Part shown: positions 37,601-48,700 of the stretch, piece after piece
How positions within the stretch are numbered: the first letter of the stretch is position 1
How the letters are laid out: each line of letters opens with the position of its first letter
Source: Branchiostoma floridae
Taxonomy: Eukaryota; Chordata; Leptocardii; Amphioxiformes; Branchiostomatidae
NCBI RefSeq assembly: GCF_000003815.2
Contig: NC_049996.1
Coordinates: forward strand, 13,134,419-13,198,418
Reading direction: 5' to 3'
Length of the DNA stretch: 64,000 nt
Made by a program: the position numbers and the translations under genes
The notes under the pieces: generated by a model
What the model saw: the letters and a program-made list of their open reading frames with translations, nothing else
What the model was told of the DNA's origin: nothing
Databases searched by the model: none

Positions 37601-39014
37601 CTGTATGGTGTCTTACCTGGCCTGTTATCAATGGAAATACACGTTACTCACCTGTATGTTTTCTTACCTGGTCTGTAATGAAAGGAAATACACGTTACTT
37701 ACCTGTACGGTGTCTTACCTGGTCTGTGAATAAAGGAAATACACGTTACTCACCTGTATGGTGTCTTAACTGGTCTGTAATCAAAGGAAATACACGTTGC
37801 TCACCTGTACGGCGTCTTACCTGGCCTGTTATAAAAGGAAACACACCTTACTTACCTGTATTGTTGCCATTTATTAAGAAGAGAAAAAAACAATTTGTTT
37901 GTAAATGTTAATAAAGGTACATTTTACAATTGAAATTTTCTACGTCATAACTAAATGTTATAAACATTTCCTTTCTGTACTCAGAAGGGGAGCCCGCTTG
38001 TGCCATGTTCCAACATTTTATTAGGCTATTGATAGCATGTGGTCACATTTTACTGCACATAAATAATGCAATTAATATTGTTTATGTGTCAACTTCTTCC
38101 AATACTTTAAAAATATTTAGGAAGTGAAACGAAATACATTTTTGTATTTGAAATAAGTTTGTACACACTGTAACAGATACTCATCTAATCAAATCCTCAT
38201 TGTAACAATGTTTCTGTGATAAATAAAGATAAGAAAAGTCCAGTTTGGTGAAGAGTTATTATTATAATGTAAATAGTATTGTTGAGAATAAATAGCTATG
38301 TTTTTCTAGTATTGGTTACCTGCCCCTATTCAGGTTTATAACACTAATGTGTCTGAGCCTTTTGTACATTAATTGGGCACTGAGGTGAATCAATATCCAA
38401 ATTTGCACTAAGTTCCTCAAACCTGGGTAATAATAGCACAGAAAAAATGACCACATTGTAAATATCAGTCAGATGATAGCACTATGAAATGAAAATCTTG
38501 TTCAGAATTCACTCTAAAATGGTTGTATGAGAACCTATGCTACAACAGTCCCTCCCGCGATACTTATAGAACAGTCCCGCAAGGAGGTCACATGACTAGT
38601 GCCCGCCATTTTGAATTGCTATAGTTAAAGTATGGTAGTATCGTCGCCGTACATTTTGACCAAAAACAGGGACTTAAAATGCTTGTAAAGCACGGAAACT
38701 CCGTACACATCAATGGGACACCATCTTGAACATGTTTGTGGCGGTAGGTTTAGGTGTCGTTGCGCGACGGCCGATATTTTTGTGGATATAGTGGGCATTC
38801 GCTAAAAAGACATTTTGCTGGGCGTTCGCTAAAAAGACCATCGAGAATCGAAAACTTTGATTTATGTCACTTCGGGTCAATGGATTGACTTGAAACTCAG
38901 GATTAATACATGGGAGCACAACGTGGACATATTCCAAGCAAAAAAAATGAGATTCGTGCAGCGCGGACTTCTCTAGAGTGGGCGTTTGTGGGCATTCGCT
39001 AAAAAGACCATGCG
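34676..39014. mobile_element. Giant foldback element (4.3-kb palindrome) with 9-bp target duplication
   Basis: Left arm starts GGTCTTTTTAGCGAATGCCC at 34681. The right arm ends with its inverse complement at 39009. The arms (about 2.1 kb each) are near-identical over the non-repetitive 34681-35820 / 37870-39009 stretches; translations of the outer 290 bp are identical. CAGACAGTT flanks both sides (34667-34675, 39015-39023). The host sequence is a copy of a repeat whose uninterrupted form at 41515-41545 has a single copy of this junction. Long TIRs made of subrepeats with 9-bp duplications recall Foldback or Mutator-type elements. No transposase is seen. Confidence 0.85.
35830..37870. repeat. 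51-bp tandem array inverted about its centre (~36,875)
   Basis: Units such as GGTGTCTTACCTGGTCTGTA...GTTACTCACCTGTA recur every 51 bp; starts at 37082, 37133 and 37184 were counted. Before about 36,875 they are on the minus strand, after it on the plus strand. Units at 36300-36870 are a variant class (CATTATACAGGTGAGTAAGG). The right arm has a 7-unit, 357-bp higher-order duplication (about 37114-37470 and 37471-37830). Because 51 is a multiple of three, frames stay open; these are repeat artefacts, not genes. Confidence 0.9.
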
Positions 39015-39449
39015 CAGACAGTTCACCCTTATTTTTCTCACCACTCACCTACTAAAGGACGCCGACTAGACTACAAGAAGTCAAACCCAAAATACTTAGA
39101 TTGTAGCTCTCAGCAGTACATATTATTACTAGAATAGCCACTTGTTTCCACTTGTCACCATTGTTATCTATACAAAAGTCTTTTATGTTCTGTATGTTTA
39201 CTATATATTCTGTATGTTCCATGTTGCAATTAGTCCTCGGAAAAGAACTTGCAAATAAACTTTCTGGCTGTTATTTGAAATTTGTGTTATATTGATAAAA
39301 GACTTCAAACTATTCAATTCTCACCCGGAATTGTGAAAAGTGGACCGTATTTCTGATTTGCCCAAAACCTATGGATCAGCCTTGGTATGTCGTCTATGAA
39401 TGGGCACAACATTTTATTGACATTTTACTGGTTTTCGTAACCATTACAA

Positions 39450-39612
39450 GTACAACCTCCACAAGTACAACATCCACAAGTACAACGTCCACACGTAGAA
39501 CCTCCACAAGTACAACCTCCACAAGTACAACATCCACAAGTACAACTGGCCTCCACAAGTACAACTGGCCTCCACAAGTACAACTGGCCTCCATAAGCTC
39601 AACCTTCACAAG
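39450..39612. repeat. ACAAGTACAAC minisatellite
   Basis: Units of CCACAAGTACAACNT, 12-18 bp, about ten copies. Confidence 0.9.
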
Positions 39613-40214
39613 TACAATTTTGTTGTATGGTTGCTGATGCAGGCATGTAGCTTTGGCCGCGATCGAACTCATCAAATTACGTGTGGCCGATGGATCAATT
39701 TTCTCAGGTCAGCCGCGACGAACCCACGGATCAGATATGCATTATTCTGCCACCCTAAACATGGGCGTTCTACAATACGTGTAATTTGATGCTTTGGCCG
39801 ATAGAAACTTTGGTGAAATCTCCTTAGGCAAAAGAAAAAGATGCTGTGTTTCTGATAACGGATCTGGAAAAAATGGTCGATCGGTTGGGATTCTTTTTTT
39901 TTTTTTAAATCTTTTAAATCTAATCTTTTAGCATGACAGTGCAAAAACTTAAATGTATCAGGGCATAGGTATTTTCAACATTATGTTTTATTTGTAATAT
40001 TATGCGGGGTGTCAACACGAAGGGGGGTAGGTTCAGTGGTTTGTTGATGCCACATTTTCTACTAAAACAGAAAGGAGCAGAACATGTTAGATAATGATTA
40101 TACAACATCACTCAAATGGTAGATCGAAAATTCTTTGTCATTTGCAGGTAGGTTTGTTTGTTAGCTAGTTACTTAGTTAGTTAGTCTGTTTTTTGTGTTT
40201 TTGTGTATTTGTTT

Positions 40215-40420
40215 TTTTTTGTTTTTTTTGTTTGTTTGTTTGTTTGGTTGGTTGGTTGGTTGGTTGGTTGGTTGGCTGGCTGGTCGGTTGTTGGTTGGCT
40301 AGTTGATATAGTTGGTTGGGTGGCTGGTTGTCTGGCCTGTTTGCTTGTTTGTTGGTGATTGGTTGGGTGGTTGGTTGGTTGGTTGATTGGTTGGTTGGCT
40401 GGCTCGTCGGTGGGAAGGTT
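40215..40420. repeat. GGTT microsatellite region
   Basis: Runs of TTTG then TTGG with interruptions; open frames rich in Gln/Pro/Asn/Thr on the minus strand are artefacts of it. Confidence 0.92.
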
Positions 40421-40658
40421 GGTTGAAACACGGATACTTAATGTGCTCAAAATTGTATTTGGAACAGATTCAAAATCCATTCTAATGTACTACGAATACA
40501 AAAGAAGAGTTTTATTGTAGTAGCACTTATTTGCTGGATAACGAAACAAATTTATAGAAAGGAAAAGTCTAGAAAAGAAGGTATAGACGTTAGACGTTCC
40601 GCTAATGATTTTAAAAGCCCATTCTCTTCCCATTCTACATATTCTTGTAGTTGAAACC

Positions 40659-40729
40659 TATTCCACCTAAAACAAGAAAGTGTATATGGTATGGGAAACT
40701 ATATACACTTTCTTGTTTTAGGTGGAATA
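40659..40729. repeat. Perfect hairpin, 29-bp arms, 13-nt loop
   Basis: The left arm 40659-40687 begins TATTCCACCTAAAACAAG. The right arm 40701-40729 is its exact reverse complement, ending CTTGTTTTAGGTGGAATA. The loop is GGTATGGGAAACT. Confidence 0.92.
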
Positions 40730-41279
40730 ACCTTATGTAACGGTATTTATGTACCAGCAGATGCCATACTTTGTACCTTGAACAATTGCTGTACGTCCAA
40801 TGAAGCTATCATGACTGAATAACGGCTAGTAGATGAATCATTACAACTTTCACGACTGTCCCTACAACATTAGAAGACCCGCATGGCCTGCTCGAAATGA
40901 CCTAGAGGTCAAGTTCATGTTGCTTCGCTCCCCGTACAAAATCCCAGACGTCACCATTGATTAACAGCTGGTGATTTACAGAGAACAGCCTGCAAATGAG
41001 AAGCATGAGGAATGGAGCTGTTCGATGATTATGTGGTGACAAGAGCATTCATCATTGGTGGGATATCAATATAACACACCGGGTGAACAGAACGTGACTA
41101 CATATTCTATGCGCGTCTGAACATACAAGGGGTGATCAATAACTTGCTATGCCCAGAAATAACGCTCATAACTCCTATTTCGGGGCATATTTTAGTATGA
41201 GAAATCTTATATCAATATCCACAGATTTTTTTTACTGTGGTCAATGATTTACAGTCTACGCCCTTTTGAAAATCGGTAG

Positions 41280-41487
41280 GTAACGCTACTTTACCTTTAT
41301 CCGTTGGGTAACCTATATCCGTTACTTTTTAAGACAGGGTATTTTTGGGACATCACGTTGACGGACGTTGGTTTCAAATTGCAATATTTTCAGTATCTTG
41401 CAGTTTCGATCTACTACCTGTCGACTTGATGTGCCTAAATACTCTGTTTTGAAAAACCACAGATATAGGTTACCCCGCGGAAAAAAG
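41280..41487. mobile_element. MITE with AACGCTACTTCACC ends, copy 2
   Basis: Starts AACGCTACTTTACCTTTATC then GGGTAACCTATATCCG, and ends ATATAGGTTACCCCGCGG. Confidence 0.72.
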
Positions 41488-41509
41488 GTGATCTTGCGTC
41501 AAGTGGCCA

Positions 41510-41700
41510 GGACAAAAAGGGTGAACTGTGATCAGAGCTGTGTGGACAGCATTCCCCATGCTATGAAATCTTGGAAGACATTGTCGATATATTTGATGAG
41601 CATTTCCTTAGTATTCCAACTAGAGAGAAATGGGTATCTGACTTTCAACAGATCTGAAGTTCACCCGCACACCTCAGGTCACAGCTCCTTTGTCTCCAAT
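41510..41700 (+). repeat. Dispersed repeat, uninterrupted copy of the foldback's host family
   Basis: AAGGGTGAACTGTGATCAGA and GAGAAATGGGTATCTGACTT match, in inverse orientation, the sequence flanking the foldback on its left (34500-34680). A right-side relative lies at 47470-47540. Confidence 0.7.
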
Positions 41701-41989
41701 CTAACGTCACTGATTTTTCTTAAAGAGTGTGGCTTGGAAAGTAGCGTTCACAGTGATTTCAATTTTGTTAGCCATTCATAAAAGGCGCCGTCTTGTTCAT
41801 GATAACATAATGTCCATGATGATGTTCATGATAACATAGTGTAAAGCTTATGCAAAAAAAAATTTGATTACCCCAGTACATTTCCTGTGCGACGAAAATA
41901 AATTAGAAACATTCTCACTGGCTGCAAAAATTTAAGATTTTGACATGATATGCAAATGAAAATATAATCATTAGAAGATATGCTTTTGC

Positions 41990-42183
41990 TTTTTATACAT
42001 TTTGATAAGAGAAATAACTGTACGGCAGACTGGGACGGGGCCAAGGTGACAGACAAAGAGAACCACAGATGTACCCGTTGGATAAAGGAGGCTGTAAAAA
42101 TCAGGAAATCTAAGCTAGTCATGAAACGTGATGAGGGGGGATACAGACACAGTCACGTGTGGGACCGCATTCTTGAGAAGTAG
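41990..42183 (+). pseudogene. Penelope-like element GIY-YIG C-terminal fragment
   Basis: ENHRCTRWIKEAVKIRKSK followed by KRDEGGYRHSHVWDRILEK and stop. This is the ending pattern of Penelope proteins (EA..IRK....NRDEG.Y.LSH.WD..L). Truncated at its 5' end. Confidence 0.75.
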
Positions 42184-42189
42184 ATAGTA

Positions 42190-43430
42190 GTAATTGCACT
42201 GTTACTGTTGCTACTACTATCGTACATAATTTGTTTACGTAATGCATCCCTTAGCGTTTGGGACCGCATTGTAAACACGTGTGTACTAGTGTATGCAAAT
42301 ACTTAATGTTTGGGACTGCATCCATAAGCAGCGACACCTGTCCTGCAGTACAATGTGAATCGTTTATAATTACCCCGGGGGAAGGTGACAGACGGTGACC
42401 TAAACGTCTTTTGAAGAAGACAATCGGTTATATGGTGGCCATTTTGTTATTCAGGGACTTATTTTGATTTTACCAACCTGGTGAAACTATTCACGGAGTC
42501 TTTCAACTATTTCCCTACTGTATACTTTGATAGTTCGGAATATTTTGATTGTTGTAATACGTTTGACACTTAACACAAGTACATTAGGGTTTCCTAAATA
42601 CCTAATTTCTTTGAAGTAAGTGATTTTTTAATGGATGAATCATGAATTCTACTAATTTGTATCGGGTTATCGAGGCATTTCAGTGATATTTTCATTATCT
42701 CCTTTAAGACATTAATCGCTAAATTTAATTATACCCTGCGTCGTGTAAGCCCAGTCAAGACCGTGGGGGCGTTGTGATTAATGTATGTAAACCACTAGTA
42801 ATCTTTTCATTAGATGTCGCCTTGTGGGGGTACCTTTGCAATCATTTACCACGCTATATCATGTCATTCGTCTTCTTACTGCTTTGTTTGTAATGCAGTT
42901 TAAGTAACAGAATCTATCGTGTGATTACGGCTTAACTTGAAAGTTCATCTATGTTGGTAGAAGTCATTAAAGAACTAGTCCAATTTTTGTGTTGGATATT
43001 GCAGTTAAACTAGTTCCAAATCCCTACATGTATCCATAAAATTCAAAATCATGTTCTAATACCTGTCCTCTATTTTAGAAAACATATTTTTGTGACGAAA
43101 GATATTTCAAACCAGTTGTTTCAACTGTTCGAAAAGTAAGGGGTAAAGTAATCTATAATGTTCTATTTTAAAAATATAATGCCATCTGTAAATTTCTAAT
43201 ATAAGGTTTCCTTCTCTGTCATGTAACTTGAAATTTCATATCAGACTACTATTTGTGTATACTGTGTATGTTGTTTGGATGACAGTGTACAGTGATGTCA
43301 AGTATGGGATAAAGCAAATGTTTTGAGAGGGCAATCTCACTGGGCCGCACATGTTGGCGACTGTTTGCGAAAGACATTTGCCATCAGGCACCAATGTGCA
43401 TCAAGTTGTCGCCTGAATTTGCCATCTTTT
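42190..43430. other. Non-coding, PLE flank then unrecognised
   Basis: GGTGACAGACGGTGACC near 42385 is a common PLE/foldback boundary word. Nothing recognised beyond it. Confidence 0.4.
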
Positions 43431-43734
43431 AAGCTAAGGACACAACCCGCCGTACGTGCAAATACGACGGTCTACGTGCCAAAACGCGGGATCCGTAAGT
43501 GGTAAGTACCGCCTCCGTACAAACTCGTACGGAATCCGACGAATTTTTGAGAACGCAGACATGCCGTAGAACTTTACGTGCAGTCAAAACTTTGTGTGCC
43601 ATCGGGCTGCGGAATTGCCCGGGCTACGCGCCTGCCCTGTACAGCCTGAACGTTTTCAGAAATACGTGGCGGACGTGGCCTCCCCCCAAAACGTACGGAC
43701 AAATTGCACGTACGGCGGGTTGTACCCTTAGCTT
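43431..43734. mobile_element. MITE with 31-bp TIRs
   Basis: AAGCTAAGGACACAACCCGC...GTACGTGCAA at the left and the inverse TTGCACGTACGGCGGGTTGT...CTTAGCTT at the right, 29 of 31 positions matching. GC-rich 304-bp interior with several ACGTAC-type motifs. Confidence 0.85.
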
Positions 43735-44321
43735 AAGATTAACAATAATCACAAATGCTGCGCATGGGCGCAAAGTAGACGCCAACAGGCGCAAGCACGC
43801 AAATCTCTTGTTAATGTATCTTTATCTTCGCCCACAGATTTGTTTAATTCAGAGGCAAATCCTGTGAATTCCAGTGGAGTTACCTACATTTTGGCCGAAA
43901 TTGAGGTTGTGACATTTTTTAAGGGGTGGGGCCATTTTTGTAGAGGTCATGAATTTGACCCGCACGGCTCGCGGTGTATTCGCAAGGAAAAATTGGCGAA
44001 CACTTCGCAAAGTTGCCGCAATTATTTATCGCTCTGCGCACTCTACCCGCTCCATGAAACGCTGCAGTCAGAATTCTTCTTGACACCCGTGGTGGGATAG
44101 TTGATGAAGTCATTTGACAAAGCCCTTGTTTCCAGGCAAACCCAAAGTGAGAGTTATATATCTTTCCTGTACACCGTTTCATTTATGCTGGGACCATTGC
44201 CAATGTCGGTTACCCATGATGAATGGAATTGACCGTAGAGACTACATATACCTCTCTTCCGAACATCATTAGCGCAGTCCTCCGTAAAATACAGATGTGG
44301 GAACAGCATTCAGACAAATAT

Positions 44322-44690
44322 ACAAAAAAACTTCTTCTTTTCTTACGTTTAAAAGTGCCCTGAAATCCCATCTCATAAACCAACCTAACCTCTTACAGTT
44401 GTCTCAGTTATTATCTTATCTCAAATTATTTTCTATTATTATTTGATTATTTTCTTGTATCATTATCATATCCCATGTGTTACTTTTTTGTTAATTATTG
44501 ACTATTATTTATATTGTTTAGTATAGAGGAGGAGTACGTAGTATAAGCCGATTACGATTTTCCCCTCCTCCTGCACCTATTTTTTGTTTGTTTGTTTATT
44601 TTGATCTCCATTAGAATATATGTACTATTTTTCTGTATTGATTCATGTATTTTGTCGACAAACAAATAAACAAACAAACAACACAAGACT
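44322..44690 (+). pseudogene. LINE 3' end with RT C-terminal tail
   Basis: The frame reads KTSSFLTFKSALKSHLINQP, typical of the LINE RT tail (RTFKS.LK.HL). Then an AT-rich 3' UTR ends in (ACAAACAA)n near 44660-44685. Confidence 0.6.
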
Positions 44691-44880
44691 ATCTAAAACT
44701 CTCATCTAATTAGAAACAATACAGTAGCTGCTAGTTGGTTTTTAGTCTGTAAGGTTCAACAAAAATGTAAAACTGCAGTTACCTACCTGTGTATAGACGG
44801 GGCATTGACGTAGACAGAACGCATGGAAGAAAAAGAGAAACATGAGTGTTAGTGTAAATGTAAGTCTACTTATTACAGTA

Positions 44881-45125
44881 AGGCCCCTTTCCACTAGACG
44901 GCGATCGCGCTGCGCTCTCACTGCGACCTAAATAGGATATGTGTAACCTTCGCTTTCACACTGGGTATACCATACAAAACGTAGAAGTGTGACCGAGAAG
45001 ACAACAAAACACACAAAGTGTAAAAAAATTCAAGTTTTTTCGTATACAATTCGTTGAGCAATATGTCAAATTTTAGGTCGCAGAGAGAGAGAGCGGCGAT
45101 AGCGCTAGTGGAAAGGGGGTATAAC
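44881..45125. mobile_element. MITE-like element
   Basis: GCCCCTTTCCACTAGACGGC at the left and CGCTAGTGGAAAGGGGG at the right are inverted. The interior AGACAACAAAACACACAAAG resembles the 15057 family. Confidence 0.7.
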
Positions 45126-45544
45126 TAATGTCTGGAAAACAAGACAAATATGTTTTCTCTTGTTTTCTTGTTCTTTTATCATAACTTTCTAATATTTCAA
45201 AACCCACGCATTACAGGAAAGGTGGTATACTTTGTTTTCTACTGAAAATTGTATTTCGGTTAGTGGTGGATGAAAACTAGGGTAGGTCGGATAACTATTT
45301 TTGCTCGGCTATTCTCTTATTATATTTGGTTTCATACAGCTCTTATAACCCCATTGGTGGACATGTTATTTTATCTCAAGTCAACATTTTAAATCAGCTG
45401 CATCTAGCCAAAGCTGTGACTACCATAGAAGACCTGATTTGAATATGAGTGAGATTTGCATATCACCCAAGTTGACTACTTGGCATGTTCAACCGGTTTT
45501 TCCTCTAAGACACAATAAGCATTTGCTGGTTCTGGCGGTTTATT

Positions 45545-45640
45545 CTAGTAACGCTGAAGAGAAGTGACGGATGTCACTCAAAACGTCCGAAAGTAATCTC
45601 TACATCTCATCCAGTTGTAGAGATTGAATTGTCTTTAACT
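45545..45640. repeat. Interspersed repeat end just upstream of the channel gene
   Basis: The segment with GAAGAGAAGTGACGGATGTC and the following TCATCCAGTTGTAGAGATTG resembles 17770-17870, which has the same words in diverged form. This is a dispersed family, probably a Penelope or foldback end. It stops about 65 bp before the gene's ATG, so the 5' UTR or promoter lies in or against it. Confidence 0.55.
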
Positions 45641-45705
45641 AATGCTGCAACTGTTTCTGCCACTCTATTAGTCGTCCTTGTGTCAAACTTGACCAGACTA
45701 AAAAC

Positions 45706-45781
45706 ATGTGGTTGTGGACACTAGCGTTGGTCAGTTCGGTCGCTTGTTGTCTGCTATTCAGTGGCGTTTCTTCCCAAACAC
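45706..45781 (+). CDS. Exon 1: signal peptide
   Basis: Encodes MWLWTLALVSSVACCLLFSG and a few more residues, a typical hydrophobic signal peptide with small residues (GVSSQ) near the likely cleavage site. It is the first ATG after an in-frame TAA at 45640-45642, with A at position -3. The exon ends in phase 1 at a consensus donor (gtaagt). No TATA box is evident upstream; an interspersed repeat ends about 65 bp before the ATG. Confidence 0.82.
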
Positions 45782-48700
45782 GTAAGTCTCTGTTTCTTTT
45801 TCTATTTTACTTCACTATCTTGTTTCTATAAGATTTATTTTATATATATTTTTATATTATTATTATGTTATTCCTTATTATTATGTTAACTGTTTGTTTG
45901 TTTGTGCCTTTATTTAAACTCGAAAAAATGCTCCATTCGGCCCGTAAGGATAACTAGGATGTTAAGCTTTATCCTATACCTCTATTTTGTACTTTGTGTA
46001 TTAGTTGTTGCCATACATTGTACCATGTACAATTGTCTTGCAATAAAGTTCTTCGTCTGTAATTCCTAAATACTCTACGTTTGGAACCGTATTTGTAAGT
46101 AGCGACACCTATGCTACAGTACCATATGTACAGGTCAGAATTTTCCCGAGGAAGAGGACAGTCGGTCACCTCATTGTCGGAATAAAACTATCGTATATTG
46201 TATATTCATTTTAAGTAATAAAGATAAACAGTTCATAACACTATGTTCCAGTTTGCGAACGCCTGGATGGTGATAGTGGGACGTTCAACAGCTCCAACTA
46301 CCCAAACAACTACCCTGACGACCACGATTGTCGGTACGAGATATCCGTCACTCCGCCGAACGTCGTCCGACTTACCTTCCTGGATTTTGACGTTGAAGAC
46401 AACTATGATTACGTCTACGTGTATGCCGGGAACACAACTGAATCCAAATTTCAGATAGGTGATAAAAGTTTTTAGTGCCATACGAGCACTAGTCTCCAAG
46501 CAGACCCTACGGTGCATTAGAGATAGTATCAAAGCTGAACAAAGAGTATAGTCGGCAAAAGGGAGTCAAACGGTTAATGTTTATATGTTTATTTCAATTC
46601 TTGCCCGAGGGCTGATTGCAGGTACAAACAACATGTAAAATAAGGAAAATACAAAGGTACTAGGAACTACATTCTATGACTATGCTGTGCTACTGAAGTG
46701 TACATTATACTGGTTTTGTTGGGCTTGACTTCTTCTTTTTAGGTTGTGGAAGACGAATTCACCCACTTCTTTTATAATGTGTGGGTTCTTTGATTTTGAT
46801 AGTAGGGTTGATTTCTCATTGTCAGGAATATAGTAAGAAGTTTATTTGCAAGTTCGTGCCCGAGGGCTAATTGCAAGTACATGGTATACACATAGTGACA
46901 ATGGACAGTCATAAACAATGTTCTAATCTAATACTAGTGTTGGCTATTTCTAAGCAGGTTGGGTTTGACTTCTTTTTTGGAAGCAGAGGGAGACGAAAAG
47001 CCCCACATTTTCTAAAATTTGTGGGTTCTGCGATTTCAAGAGTATGCTGTGCTACTGAAGTGTACATTATACTGGTTTTGTTGGGCTTGACTTCTTCTTT
47101 TTAGGCAGTGGAAGACGAATTCACCCACTTCTTTTCTAATGTGTGGGTTCTTTGATTTTAATAGTAGGGCTGATTTCTCATTGTCAGGAATATACTAATA
47201 ATATAATATACTCATAGGCCAGCTTCGATACTATCTCTAAGACACCGTAGGGTCTGCTTGCATGGAGACTACATGAGAATAGCGTAAGGTTGTTTGGGAC
47301 CATTTGCAAACTACTGCGACTATAGGCCAAGGTAAAACATGGCTAAAAATTGAACTAGATTTGTCAGATGTACCCTTTTTAGGTGAAATACGAAAGAAAT
47401 ACTCATCAAACATATTGACAATGTTTTCAAAATTTCATGACATATTGCACACGGCCCACACAGTCTTGACCAAAGTTCACCCTTGTTTTTCTCGCCACTT
47501 TCCTACTGATTTTTCAGAAGGACGTTGACTGACCACACTGATTTGAGAGTTAAAGGCCATTAATAAAAGACTCCATACTACTAGTATATAGTAATGCCCC
47601 GAAATCTGAGTTGTTCATATGATATGGTAATGAGACCCGGAACTTATTGATGACCAACGTTGCCGAAATTCTGCTCTATTGCGCAGCTGTTTCTTGCAAT
47701 GTGGTTTCAGATATTACAGATTGCAGCTTTTAGAGAAAGAATCAGATAAACCGTTGATCCATTGGCATGGCAAACAATATCCATAGATGTCGACAAGACA
47801 ACTCTTATATAATATCTCAAACTTTGTGACTTTGAGCAGCGTTCCGCTACCTGTAAGATTAGAATTAGTGCCCACCCCCTGGAAATAGAAAAGGGGAGAT
47901 ATATGAAGCTACCTGTGCCAGAGAGGATTTGTAAATATTGCCCCTCAAATGCTGTGGAAGACTAGAGTCATTCTATCTCTAATCGTTCTTTTTATGACGA
48001 TAAAAGAAACCATCTATTTATGGGTGTATCCAAAATACACGCTTACTTTCTAACAATCCCTGACAATGAGAAATCAATCCTATTATTAAAATCAAAGAAC
48101 CCACATATTATAAAAGTGGGTACGAGGGGCGTGCAATAAGTAATGGTCCTGACCCACTTCCAGTTGTCTGATCTAAATGAAATTTTGTATGTGTAATAAT
48201 TCATATCTCTATGGGTTATGTTGCAAAAGACAGCTCTGAACTAATTGTGGTTTCTGATTTACTGGTGTTTGAACTTAGTCAGGTGCGAAATGGACCAGGT
48301 GTGAAATGGAACCAGTTGAGTGTCGCGCAGTGATCCGGTTTTTGTATTTGAAAGGACGCACACCAAAGAAGACTTTTGATAAAATAAATGAAACTTATGG
48401 TGATGATGCCCCATCATATGACCTTGTAAAACGCTGGCATCCTGAATTCAAACGTGGCTGGAAGTCTGTGGAAACAGCTCCCAGACCTGGTCGTCCCTCT
48501 TGTGCCATTGATGAGGCATCAGTTGGAGGACCAACCTGGGGTGTCCTACAAAATCGGTATCCAGAGCTGCATCAAACGATGGGAGAAATGCATAACTCTG
48601 GGTGATTCCTATGAAGAGAAAGACTAATAACTGTGCCAAGTTTCATTAATCTCCTGCTATGGGAAATGGGTCAGGACCATTACTAATTGCACGCCCCTCG

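Noticed and set aside
36894-37911. Cysteine-rich repeat protein encoded by the long open frames
   Set aside because: The 51-bp unit is a multiple of three, so frames stay open automatically; several frames are open together and the sequence is a transposon arm.
40177-40480. Gln/Pro/Thr/Asn-rich protein
   Set aside because: Encoded by the GGTT microsatellite in several frames.
43323-44100. Overlapping plus-strand frames as a gene upstream of the channel
   Set aside because: Most lies inside the 43431-43734 MITE; the remainder shows no recognisable domain.
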